Assembly: GCA_902475375.1 (NCBI GenBank)
Contig: CABRZC010000036.1
Span: 1-18,133, forward strand
Source: an uncultured Collinsella sp.
GTDB taxonomy: Bacteria; Actinomycetota; Coriobacteriia; Coriobacteriales; Coriobacteriaceae
Length of the DNA: 18,133 bases
Direction of reading: 5' to 3'
The position numbers and the translations under genes are program-made. Each line of letters opens with the position of its first letter. The stretch's first letter is position 1. Positions 8,705-15,942 of this stretch are shown in pieces. The notes under the pieces are model-generated. The model saw nothing but the letters and a program-made list of their open reading frames with translations. It ran no database searches and was not told where the DNA came from.

Positions 8705-9482
8705 CGCGCTGCTTGAGCGCCTGGCGGCACCTCCTGCGCGTACCACGCAGGAGCGTTACCGCCACGAGCTCAAATATCTCATTAACGAGGGTGAGCACAC
8801 TGCGCTTGCCTGTCGCATGGCGCCGGTGTTTAAGCTGGACAAGCATGCGCAGGCGGGCGGTTACACCATTCGCAGCCTGTACTTTGACGACTACTGCAAC
8901 TCGGCCTACGAGGAAAAAGACGCCGGTATTCTCATGCGCAAAAAGTATCGCGTGCGCATCTATAACGGCGGCGACAAAGTGATTAAGCTCGAGCGCAAAA
9001 AGAAGTACGGTAGCTGGATCTACAAGGAGGACGCACCGCTCACGCGTGGCGAGTTTGAGCAGATTTTGGCTGGCGACTACGACTTTTTGCTGAGGAGCCC
9101 CTATCCGCTCTGCCGCGAGTTCTACATCGAGTGCATCTGCAACGTGATGCGCCCGCGGACCATCGTGGACTATGAGCGCGAGCCGTGGGTGATGGATGAG
9201 GGCACCGTGCGCATCACGTTTGACATGAACGTGCGTGCCGCGGTGGGAAGCTACGATATCTTTGACGCGACGCTGCCCGCGCTGCCGGTCCTGGAGCCCG
9301 GCAAGCTGGTGATGGAGGTCAAGTTTACGGAGTTTTGCCCGCAGCTGGTGCGCGATATGGTGCCGCCGGGCGCGGCCGAGCTCACGGCGGTCTCCAAGTA
9401 CTGCCTGTGTTACGAAAAGACCGCCTACCTGCGCGGATTTAATTACTGGGAATCGGATTTTGAGAACCGAGGGGATATTTAG
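8691..9482 (+). CDS. VTC-domain (polyphosphate polymerase-like) protein
   Basis: This 263-residue protein is almost all VTC domain, the tunnel-shaped catalytic fold of the yeast vacuolar transporter chaperone, which makes polyphosphate from ATP. Visible elements are RYRHELKYLI, RSLYFDDY, KYRVRIYN, KLERKKKYG, a VDYEREPWV strand, ITFD and VMEVKFTEF, supplying the basic residues that line the phosphate tunnel and the acidic metal ligands. There is no SPX domain and no membrane helix. The start overlaps the cotH-like gene by 14 bases, with GGAGG 6 bases upstream. Bacterial VTC proteins commonly sit beside CotH and DUF4956 genes. Whether this one makes polyphosphate or transfers phosphate to another acceptor is not known. 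Confidence 0.88.
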   Translation: MRRASALLERLAAPPARTTQERYRHELKYLINEGEHTALACRMAPVFKLDKHAQAGGYTIRSLYFDDYCNSAYEEKDAGILMRKKYRVRIYNGGDKVIKLERKKKYGSWIYKEDAPLTRGEFEQILAGDYDFLLRSPYPLCREFYIECICNVMRPRTIVDYEREPWVMDEGTVRITFDMNVRAAVGSYDIFDATLPALPVLEPGKLVMEVKFTEFCPQLVRDMVPPGAAELTAVSKYCLCYEKTAYLRGFNYWESDFENRGDI

Positions 9483-9485
9483 ACC

Positions 9486-10151
9486 ATGAGCACCAGGGAC
9501 TTTTTTAAGAACTCCGTCTTGGAGGCGTTTGGCCAGGTCGACCCTGCCAAGATTGGCCTGTCGCTGCTCGTGGCGCTCGCCATGGGCATCCTGATCTATT
9601 ACGTGTACAAGCGCTTTTTTACCGGCGTGGTGTATTCGCGTAGCTTTGCCGTGACGCTCGTGGGCATGTGCGTGCTCACCTGCATGGTCACGCTTGCGAT
9701 CTCGACCAACGTGGTCATCTCGCTCGGTATGGTCGGTGCTCTGTCTATCGTCCGCTATCGTACGGCGGTCAAGGACCCGCTCGACCTGCTGTATCTGTTT
9801 TGGGCCATTACCACGGGCATTACGGCAGGTGCCGGCATGTATGCGCTCGTGGGGCTCACGGCAGTGGTGATCGTGGTGATGATTGCCGGCTTTGCGAGCC
9901 ACCAGGACAAGGCGCGCGTGTACATGATGGTCATCCACTACACGGGCCAGACCACCGGCGATGATATCGTGCGCGCGTTTGGGCGCACCAAGTTCACCGT
10001 CAAGTCCAAGACGATGCGCGGCGACATAGTCGAGATGGCCGTCGAGCTGTTCTCGGACGGTGTAGATATGCCCTATGCCGACGCGATTCGCGCGCTCGAT
10101 GGCGTGGAGGACCTGACGCTCATCCAGTACAACGGCGAGTACCACGGCTAA
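9486..10151 (+). CDS. DUF4956 membrane protein
   Basis: This 221-residue protein has about four hydrophobic helices in its first 140 residues: LSLLVALAMGILIYYVY, SFAVTLVGMCVLTCMVTL, a helix around LLYLFWAITTGITAGAG, and LTAVVIVVMIAGFA. Between the second and third is the family signature GMVGALSIVRYRTAVKDP. The C-terminal 80 residues are soluble and look like a ferredoxin-like alpha/beta domain (VYMMVIHYTGQ ... VEDLTLIQYNGEY). Function is unknown; the family follows VTC genes in many genomes and may be the membrane partner of the VTC enzyme. The ATG is 3 bases past the VTC stop, with GAGGGG 11 bases before it. It is the last gene of the operon. Confidence 0.9.
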   Translation: MSTRDFFKNSVLEAFGQVDPAKIGLSLLVALAMGILIYYVYKRFFTGVVYSRSFAVTLVGMCVLTCMVTLAISTNVVISLGMVGALSIVRYRTAVKDPLDLLYLFWAITTGITAGAGMYALVGLTAVVIVVMIAGFASHQDKARVYMMVIHYTGQTTGDDIVRAFGRTKFTVKSKTMRGDIVEMAVELFSDGVDMPYADAIRALDGVEDLTLIQYNGEYHG

Positions 10152-10157
10152 CTATGT

Positions 10158-10181
10158 TCCGGCGTTCTAACGAACGCCGGA
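10158..10181 (+). terminator. Hairpin after the DUF4956 gene
   Basis: A perfect 10-bp stem, TCCGGCGTTC and GAACGCCGGA, with a TAAC loop starts 6 bases after the stop codon. No T-run follows, so it may stabilise the mRNA end or act together with the larger hairpin at 10204-10287. Confidence 0.6.
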
Positions 10182-10203
10182 CCGCTCGACGCTGCGCGGG
10201 CAT

Positions 10204-10287
10204 CTGCCGGGCGATCTGCCGCTCAAACCGTCGCTCGCGTACATAAAGTACGCTTCGCTCCTCTTTCGCGGCACCTCGCCACGGCAG
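10204..10287 (+). repeat. Large hairpin element, copy A of a covarying family
   Basis: CTGCCG at 10204-10209 pairs with CGGCAG at 10282-10287, GCGA with TCGC inside it, and TGCCGC at 10217-10222 with GCGGCA at 10268-10273. Small internal loops separate these stems. The enclosed core of about 45 nt is nearly identical to the core of the hairpin at 18005-18090. It holds a GCGTAC...GTACGC mini-palindrome flanked by copies of TCGCTC. The two elements differ in arm sequence but keep pairing. It lies about 50 bases after the DUF4956 stop and 127 bases before the proposed LacI-type start. Confidence 0.85.
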
Positions 10288-10377
10288 CTGCTCGCTCGCT
10301 GACGTTTGCTCGACCTGGGCGGTTGAAATGATCCGCTGAGACCTTTCCAGTCGAATTTTTTTCGGGCGAGGGTTGGG

Positions 10378-10399
10378 TATTATGGTGAAAGCGATTTCA
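10378..10399 (+). promoter_or_regulatory. scrR-like promoter -10 and operator O1
   Basis: TATTAT at 10378-10383 is a fair -10. The palindrome TGAAAGCGATTTCA at 10386-10399 follows at once, over the expected transcription start. It matches the two sites upstream of the PTS gene (TGAAANCGATTNCA), so the regulator probably represses its own gene. The -35 region is only a T-run. Confidence 0.65.
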
Positions 10400-10414
10400 A
10401 CGACAGGGGTGCTC

Positions 10415-11395
10415 GTGGTTAAGATGAAGGATGTGGCCGAGCTGGCCGGCGTTTCGAGCGCCGCCGTCTCGCGCTACCTCAACGGTGGGTATATCTCGGC
10501 GGACAAGGCTGAGCGGATTAAGCAGGCGATTGAGCTGACAGGATACGTGCGGTCCAGCCAAGCTCGCGCGCTGCGCACCGGTTCCACCAAGCTCATCGGC
10601 GTCATCGTGCCCAAGATCAACTCGGAGTCCGTGAGCCGCATTACTGCCGGCATTGGCCAGGTGCTCGGTCGCCGTGGCTACCAGATGCTGCTTGCCAACA
10701 CCGACAACGCGGCCGATCGTGAGCTCGAATACCTCGATTTATTCCAAAACCACCCAGTCGATGGCATTGTGCTGGTGGCAACTATGATTACCGACGAACA
10801 CCGTCGGGCGATTGAATCGTGCCGCGTGCCCATCGTGCTGATCGGCCAGAATGTTGAGGGCGCGGCGTGCGTCTATCACGACGATTACGAGGCCGCCTTT
10901 GAGCTGGGCCATGCACTTGCGGGTCGCGTGGACGGCAAGATTGCCTATATTGGAGTTACCGAAGAGGACCGCGCTGCTGGTTATGACCGCCGTCGCGGTT
11001 TTGAGGCCGGCTTGCGCGCCGCGGGTAACCCACTCGATGCCGCCTTGATTCGTTTGGGCTCGTTTACGCTCGACTCGGGCTATGGTGCGGCGCGTGAACT
11101 GCTTTCCGTCGCTCCCGATGTTTCGTTTATCGCCTGCGCGACCGACACCATGGCGGCGGGCGCGCTGCGTGCTATCGATGAGGTTCGCGGCATGGGCGAG
11201 GGCATACACCGCGTGAGCGGTTTTGGCGACAACGCGTTTTTGCGTGCGCTGACGGGCGGCATTCCCACCGTGCATTATGGCTACCTGACCAGTGGCGTCG
11301 AGGCGACCAATATGTTGCTCAACACGCTCGATGGCGTGGAGGGGGAGAGCGGTCTCAAGACACTCAAGCTCGGCCATCAGCTTATGAATGTCTAG
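10415..11395 (+). CDS. LacI-family regulator of the sucrose genes
   Basis: This 326-residue protein has the LacI helix-turn-helix at its very N-terminus (MKDVAELAGVSSAAVSRYLNGG) and a hinge helix (SQARALRTGSTKLIGVIVP). A periplasmic-binding-protein-like effector domain follows, with its closing part around VSGFGDNAFLRALTGGIPTVHYGY. In-frame starts exist from 10373 on, but those at 10373-10385 fall in the -10 or operator. GTG at 10415 has AGGGG 5 bases upstream and gives the usual short lead to the helix-turn-helix; ATG at 10424 is the alternative. By position and operator matches it is the likely sucrose repressor (ScrR role), with sucrose-6-phosphate or fructose as a plausible inducer. The effector is not readable from the sequence. 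Confidence 0.88.
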   Translation: MVKMKDVAELAGVSSAAVSRYLNGGYISADKAERIKQAIELTGYVRSSQARALRTGSTKLIGVIVPKINSESVSRITAGIGQVLGRRGYQMLLANTDNAADRELEYLDLFQNHPVDGIVLVATMITDEHRRAIESCRVPIVLIGQNVEGAACVYHDDYEAAFELGHALAGRVDGKIAYIGVTEEDRAAGYDRRRGFEAGLRAAGNPLDAALIRLGSFTLDSGYGAARELLSVAPDVSFIACATDTMAAGALRAIDEVRGMGEGIHRVSGFGDNAFLRALTGGIPTVHYGYLTSGVEATNMLLNTLDGVEGESGLKTLKLGHQLMNV

Positions 11396-11483
11396 GTCTT
11401 GGGCACGTCTGCCTGCCTCTGAGTCGCCTGGTTTTTCCGTAAAACTACCATTCGCCGGCTTTTTCCTACCGTTTACCGCTATA

Positions 11484-11497
11484 TGAAAACGATTGCA
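11484..11497 (+). promoter_or_regulatory. LacI-type operator O2
   Basis: TGAAAACGATTGCA matches TGAAANCGATTNCA. It lies 96 bases before the PTS start codon. Confidence 0.75.
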
Positions 11498-11509
11498 GAC
11501 ATATGAAAC

Positions 11510-11523
11510 TGAAATCGATTACA
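11510..11523 (+). promoter_or_regulatory. LacI-type operator O3
   Basis: TGAAATCGATTACA is centred 26 bp after O2, about two and a half helical turns away. The pair probably controls the PTS and hydrolase genes. The promoter hexamers between or around them are not clear. No strong terminator was seen between the regulator stop codon and O2. Confidence 0.75.
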
Positions 11524-11579
11524 GTGTAAGTGTCAAAGATGGCCGGGTGCACATGCGCCCGTTGAAGGAAAGGGAAGTC

Positions 11580-12980
11580 ATGGACTACCGCAAATCAGCC
11601 CAAGAGGTGCTTGACAACATCGGTGGCGCCGACAACGTTGTTTCGGCCGCACACTGCGCCACGCGTCTGCGCCTGGTGATTGCCGATAACGCCAAGGTTA
11701 ACAAGGAGGCCATCGAGAACGTCGACGGCGCCAAGGGCGTCTTTGAGGCTCAGGGCCAGCTCCAGATTATTTTTGGCACCGGCACCGTCAACAAGGTCTA
11801 CGAGGAGTTCATCGCGCTCAGCGGCGTCGAGGCTGCCACCAAGGCCGAGGTCAAGGAGGCCGCGGCGCAGCAGCAGAACATCTTTATGCGCGCCATTAAG
11901 ATGCTCGGCGATGTCTTTGTCCCCATCATCCCCGCCATCGTGGCTTCGGGTCTGCTGCTGGGCATTATGAGTGCCCTTAACTTTATGGCCTCCAACGGCT
12001 TTATCGCGCTCGACACCAATAACTTTATCTATAAGATCGCCGACCTGGTCTCGGGAACGTCCTTTGGCATTCTGCAGATCCTGATCGGCTACTCCGCGGC
12101 TAAGGCCTTTGGCGCCAACCCGTACCTGGGTGCCGTCGTCGGCGGTGCGTTCATCAACTCCTCGCTGCAGAGCGCCTATACGGTTGCCTCCGAGGGCGTG
12201 CGGACCATGGTCACCGTTATTCCCGGTGTGTACAGTTTTGAGTGGGTCGGCTATCAGGGCCATGTGATTCCCATCGTTATCGCCTGCGCCATTCTGGCCT
12301 TCCTCGAGAAGCGCCTGCACAAGATCGTTCCCGAGATGTTCGACCTCTTTGTGACCCCGCTCGTCTCGGTGTTCGTGACCGTGCTCGTGACGCTCGTTGC
12401 CGTCGGCCCCATCTTTGTCTGGGCCGAGAACGCCATTCTCGGTCTGATTCAGGCCCTGCTGACCCTGCCCTTCGGTATCGGTTCCTTTATCGTCGGCCTG
12501 TTCTACGCCCCCACGGTCGTTACCGGTATCCACCAGATGTACACCGCCATCGACCTGGGCCAGCTCGCCCAGTACGGTGTGACCTACTGGCTGCCCATCG
12601 CCAGCGCCGCCAACATTGCCCAGGGTGGCGCCGCGCTCGCCGTTGCCTTTAAGACCCGCGATGCCAAGATCAAGGGTCTGGCGCTTCCTTCGGCTCTGTC
12701 CGCCTTCATGGGTATTACCGAGCCTGCCATCTTTGGTGTGAACCTGCGCTTCTTTAAGCCCTTCATCGCCGGCTGCATCGGTGGCGGTTGCGGCGCCCTG
12801 GTCTGCGCGCTCACCTCGCTTGCCGCTTCCGGGACGGGCGTTACCGGTATCTTCGGTATCCTGCTGTGCCTGGCCCAGCCCGTGCAGTACGCGATCATGT
12901 TTGCGGTCGCCGCGCTGGTTTCCTTTGCCGTCTCGTTTGTCCTGTACAAGGACGAGCCCAAGGCTTCCGAACAGGCCTAA
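11580..12980 (+). CDS. scrA: Sucrose-type PTS permease, EIIBC
   Basis: This 466-residue membrane permease takes up and phosphorylates a sugar using phosphate from the PTS. The IIB domain comes first, with the phosphorylated cysteine C26 in AAHCATRLRL. After a linker, the IIC domain of about ten helices begins near residue 100 (IKMLGDVFVPIIPAIVASGLLLG) and carries the conserved GITEPAIFGVNLRFFKPF motif near its end. There is no IIA domain, so a IIA-Glc-type protein encoded elsewhere must supply the phosphate. The ATG at 11580 follows an AAGGAAAGGGAAG purine run; an upstream in-frame start overlaps operator O2 and is rejected. Sucrose specificity is inferred from family resemblance and from the GH32 gene 106 bases downstream. 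Confidence 0.9.
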   Translation: MDYRKSAQEVLDNIGGADNVVSAAHCATRLRLVIADNAKVNKEAIENVDGAKGVFEAQGQLQIIFGTGTVNKVYEEFIALSGVEAATKAEVKEAAAQQQNIFMRAIKMLGDVFVPIIPAIVASGLLLGIMSALNFMASNGFIALDTNNFIYKIADLVSGTSFGILQILIGYSAAKAFGANPYLGAVVGGAFINSSLQSAYTVASEGVRTMVTVIPGVYSFEWVGYQGHVIPIVIACAILAFLEKRLHKIVPEMFDLFVTPLVSVFVTVLVTLVAVGPIFVWAENAILGLIQALLTLPFGIGSFIVGLFYAPTVVTGIHQMYTAIDLGQLAQYGVTYWLPIASAANIAQGGAALAVAFKTRDAKIKGLALPSALSAFMGITEPAIFGVNLRFFKPFIAGCIGGGCGALVCALTSLAASGTGVTGIFGILLCLAQPVQYAIMFAVAALVSFAVSFVLYKDEPKASEQA

Positions 12981-12999
12981 GAGCTTTTGATTGAGGGGT

Positions 13000-13024
13000 G
13001 CCCGCGGGTTGTATGCTCGCGGGC
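13000..13024 (+). terminator. Hairpin between the PTS and hydrolase genes
   Basis: GCCCGCG at 13000-13006 and CGCGGGC at 13018-13024 form a 7-bp GC stem with an 11-nt loop, followed only by GTTTCCC. It may reduce rather than stop read-through into the hydrolase gene, or protect the upstream mRNA. Confidence 0.45.
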
Positions 13025-13086
13025 GTTTCCCGTATCTGGTGTCGATCTCTGGCGTCTTGTTTCTTTCGATCCGTTAGGACTTTGAT

Positions 13087-14628
13087 ATGTCTAATGCACT
13101 TGGCCGCGACCTTGCAAAGCTGGTCGCCGCTGTTGACGCTGCCGCCTCTGAGTGCGGCCATGGCGCGTATGGCCAGCGCTTCCATATTATGCCGCCGGCG
13201 GGCTGGCTCAACGACCCCAACGGTCTTTGCCAGGCAGGCGGCGTGTTCCATGCCTATTTTCAGTATGCGCCGTTTGATGTCGAGGGCGGCGTTAAGGTCT
13301 GGGGCCATGCGACGAGTCGCGATCTTATGACGTGGGATTACGTTGGCGCCCCACTGCTGCCCGACGAGCCGTTCGATTGCCACGGTGTGTATTCGGGCTC
13401 CGCGCTTGCCGAAGACGGTTGCATTCGCGTGCTCTATACGGGCAACGTTAAGCTTTCCGATGCTGACGGTACGTACGACTACGTCAATACTGGCCGCCGC
13501 GCCGATACCGTCTATGTGGAGAGCGTTGATGGCCTTGCCGGTCGGGAGTTCAACCAAAAGCGCGTGGTGCTGGCGTCCGAGGATTATCCTGAGGATTTGA
13601 CCTGCCACGTGCGCGATCCCAAGGTGTGGCGTGACGCGGACGGGCGTTATCACATGGTGCTGGGCGCGCGTCGTCGCGTGGATGGGCCGCATGTCGATAG
13701 TCGATTTTGCGCTATGCACGGCGAGGGCGCCGGTCGCGATGTGGGCGAGATCTTGGTGTATGGCTCGGCCGATATGCTGAGCTGGGAGCTCGAGAGCCGT
13801 GTGTCTACGCCCGAGCGTTTTGGCTTTATGTGGGAATGCCCGGGGTATATCGAGTTCGCGTCGGAGAGCGGTGCACAGGCTAAGTATCTCTCGTTCTCGC
13901 CGCAGGGGCTTGAGGGCGGTCGTTGGGACCGCGGCAATGTGTACGCCGCGGGCTACATGCCTGTAACGGGCGACATTACGGGTGGCAATGACGCTTATGA
14001 GCTGGGCGAGTTCCGCCTGTGGGATGCCGGTTTTGACTTCTATGCTTCGCAGGAGTTCACGGCCGAGGACGGTCGCCACATCCTGATCGGCTGGATGGGC
14101 ATGCCCGATGAGCCGACCTATGGCAACGACCCCACTGTGGTGTGCGGCTGGCAGCACTGCATGACGGTGCCGCGCGAGCTTACGGCCGGTGACGCCGGCG
14201 TGGTGCTGCAGCAGCCGGCGCGCGAGATTGAGCACCATTATGCCTCGGTGCGTGTAGGGGAGGGCTCGTTGGAGGTTGCCGGCGATACCTGCTTTGACGT
14301 TGTTGCCGACGGTGTCGACGGCGCGTTTACCGCGATCGTTGATGGCGAGCTAAGGGTGGCGTTTATGCCTGCCGAGGGCGAACTGCCCTCGCGCTTTGAG
14401 ATGCGATTTACCGATGAAGGTCGCGCTTCTGCCGGCTGCGGTCGCACCGTGCGCTGGGAGCCCGTCGACGAGGTTCGTAACGTGCGCATTGTTGGCGATG
14501 TTTCGTCGGTCGAGGTGTTTGTGAACGATGGCGCGCTCGTGTTCTCGACGCGCATCTATCCCGAGGCCTATGGCGTGACCGTTGACGCCCCGGGTGCGAG
14601 CGTGAACTATCACACGCTCAACATTTAG
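13087..14628 (+). CDS. scrB: GH32 sucrose-6-phosphate hydrolase
   Basis: This 513-residue cytoplasmic enzyme cleaves sucrose-6-phosphate to glucose-6-phosphate and fructose. All three GH32 catalytic motifs are present: the nucleophile D43 in WLNDPNG, the transition-state stabiliser D177 in RDPK, and the acid/base E250 in WECPG. The five-blade propeller is followed by the family's beta-sandwich (from about residue 380), ending with SVEVFVNDGALVFSTRIYPE. There is no signal peptide, which fits a PTS-fed intracellular substrate. The ATG at 13087 has AGGA 7 bases upstream. Related GH32 enzymes act on fructans, but the linked PTS supports sucrose-6-phosphate. Confidence 0.93.
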   Translation: MSNALGRDLAKLVAAVDAAASECGHGAYGQRFHIMPPAGWLNDPNGLCQAGGVFHAYFQYAPFDVEGGVKVWGHATSRDLMTWDYVGAPLLPDEPFDCHGVYSGSALAEDGCIRVLYTGNVKLSDADGTYDYVNTGRRADTVYVESVDGLAGREFNQKRVVLASEDYPEDLTCHVRDPKVWRDADGRYHMVLGARRRVDGPHVDSRFCAMHGEGAGRDVGEILVYGSADMLSWELESRVSTPERFGFMWECPGYIEFASESGAQAKYLSFSPQGLEGGRWDRGNVYAAGYMPVTGDITGGNDAYELGEFRLWDAGFDFYASQEFTAEDGRHILIGWMGMPDEPTYGNDPTVVCGWQHCMTVPRELTAGDAGVVLQQPAREIEHHYASVRVGEGSLEVAGDTCFDVVADGVDGAFTAIVDGELRVAFMPAEGELPSRFEMRFTDEGRASAGCGRTVRWEPVDEVRNVRIVGDVSSVEVFVNDGALVFSTRIYPEAYGVTVDAPGASVNYHTLNI

Positions 14629-14650
14629 GCGAGTCGTCGCATATCGGCGC

Positions 14651-14656
14651 TATACT
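14651..14656 (+). promoter_or_regulatory. Possible -10 for the PLP-fold gene
   Basis: TATACT is a good -10 hexamer, but no convincing -35 lies 16-18 bp upstream. Transcription from it would start about 5 bases before the terminator hairpin that follows. Confidence 0.4.
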
Positions 14657-14666
14657 GCAGCCGTTG

Positions 14667-14702
14667 CCCACGATGCGGGGAACACCCGCATCGTGGGTTT
14701 TT
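14667..14702 (+). terminator. Strong intrinsic terminator after scrB
   Basis: A perfect 13-bp stem, CCCACGATGCGGG at 14667-14679 and CCCGCATCGTGGG at 14685-14697, with a 5-nt loop is followed by five Ts. It ends 22 bases before the proposed start of the PLP-fold gene. It probably ends the sucrose operon, but could also attenuate the next gene if the TATACT upstream is used. Confidence 0.92.
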
Positions 14703-14724
14703 GCTTATGAAGGGACGGTGCCGC

Positions 14725-15717
14725 GTGGATGTACGGCAGCTAGAAGAGGCCTGGGCTTTGAGGTCCAGTGCGCGCGAGGCGCGTCTTGTTGCGGCCCCGC
14801 ATGTGCCGGCGGCTCTGTCGCTGCTGGGTATTGTGCGTCCCGGTGACCGCCTGGTGGCCTTTGCGGATGACTTTGCCGATGCGTTTGCGCACGGCTTTGT
14901 AGGCTGTGATGTTGTGCTTGTGGACCCGCCGTCGGTTGCGGCGTTTACTGCCGCGTCCGAGGATTTTGATGCTTCGTTTGATGCCGAGGGGCCGCACCTG
15001 TGGTGGTTTGTGAACTCTATCGGCGGGTTTGGTCTGCGCGTTCCCGATCTCCGTGCGTTAGGCCGCGCAGCGCGTGAGGCTCATGCGCTGCTCGTGGTGG
15101 ATAACACCGTGGCTGGTGTCTTTGGGTGCGATCCGTTGCGCTTGGGTGCCGTGCTGTCACTTGAGGCGCTCGACCGTGTGTGCGCTGGTAAGGCTCCGCG
15201 CAAGTTGGTCGCCGCTTCGGTGGCGCGCTCGCAGCTCAAGCGCCATCGTGTGGATGCTGCTGCCGAGTGCGCATATGCCCTGCTTGAGGGCTGCGGCTTG
15301 GCCAAGCTTAATTTGCCTGCTGATGAGGCCGGTGTGCTAGAGCGCGGGCTGGACTCGCTCGATACCCGCATGCAGGCGCATTTCGACCGCGCTCGTGCGC
15401 TGGCAGAGTATCTGGCCGCCAACGAGATGGTGCGCAACGTGCGCTATCCCGGGCTGACCTCGCATCCCGACCATGCGGTTGCAACGGGAATCCTCGAGCA
15501 CGGCTTTGGCCCGGCAGTTGAATTTGACCTTATCGAGCGTAGTGCGGGAGAGCTGTTCGACGCTTTGACGGGAGAGTTTCGCACATCGCCTGCCGGCGGC
15601 GCAACGACGCGTCTTTCGGCCCCACGTGGCAAGCAGGGGGGCACCATCCGTCTCTTCGCCGGCACCGACGACCCCCTGCGGGTGGCTGCCACTCTCGATA
15701 ACGCTCTTCGCAAGTAG
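14725..15717 (+). CDS. Degenerate Cys/Met-metabolism PLP-fold protein, possible pseudoenzyme
   Basis: This 330-residue protein follows the fold of cystathionine synthase/lyase enzymes. The segment LLVVDNTVAG with D126, the aspartate that would contact the PLP ring nitrogen, is clear. So are the later RMQAHFDRARALAEYL, VRYPGLTSHPDH and GGTIRLFAGTDDP regions. The place of the PLP-binding lysine (family SaTKY..GH) reads SLEALDRV, with no lysine at the aligned spot, although a GKAPRK lies about 10 residues later. The N-terminal part of the usual chain (about 390 residues) is also shortened. GTG at 14725 is preferred because AAGGGA lies about 9 bases upstream; ATG at 14707 and TTG at 14701 lie in the terminator tail. 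It may be a non-catalytic paralogue. The role is unknown. Confidence 0.7.
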   Translation: MDVRQLEEAWALRSSAREARLVAAPHVPAALSLLGIVRPGDRLVAFADDFADAFAHGFVGCDVVLVDPPSVAAFTAASEDFDASFDAEGPHLWWFVNSIGGFGLRVPDLRALGRAAREAHALLVVDNTVAGVFGCDPLRLGAVLSLEALDRVCAGKAPRKLVAASVARSQLKRHRVDAAAECAYALLEGCGLAKLNLPADEAGVLERGLDSLDTRMQAHFDRARALAEYLAANEMVRNVRYPGLTSHPDHAVATGILEHGFGPAVEFDLIERSAGELFDALTGEFRTSPAGGATTRLSAPRGKQGGTIRLFAGTDDPLRVAATLDNALRK

Positions 15718-15734
15718 CTAATTGGGGTCTTTGG

Positions 15735-15890
15735 CACGAAAACGGCCTATTTACTACGTTTAAGCCATAGGGGTCGACCATCCCCGCCTATTTTGAAAAA
15801 TACCAAGCTGTCTACCAGCGGTTTTAATTTCATAATGTCCGGTATGGTCGAGGGTATTCAACTAAACGTAGTAGATGGGCCCGTTTTGTG
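15735..15890. mobile_element. MITE-like element with 28-bp terminal inverted repeats
   Basis: The ends at 15735-15762 and 15863-15890 are inverted copies matching at 23 of 28 positions, with a perfect inner block TACTACGTTTA / TAAACGTAGTA. Inside lies a second inverted pair, TCGACCAT and ATGGTCGA. The interior at about 15785-15840 is more AT-rich than the flanks and has no convincing gene. At 156 bp without a transposase it resembles a MITE or a large hairpin. No clear target-site duplication was found. Confidence 0.6.
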
Positions 15891-15942
15891 GCGCGAGCCT
15901 CAATCCGAGGGCGCGGCGGACAGCATTTCAGCCCCAAAAGGA

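Noticed and set aside
8616..10145. Long minus-strand open frame opposite the VTC and DUF4956 genes
   Set aside because: It is antisense to two well-supported genes with clear domains, and its translation is rich in R and H without motifs.
14701..14724. TTG 14701 or ATG 14707 as start of the PLP-fold gene
   Set aside because: Both fall in or directly after the T-tail of the terminator and have no ribosome-binding site, whereas GTG 14725 has AAGGGA upstream.
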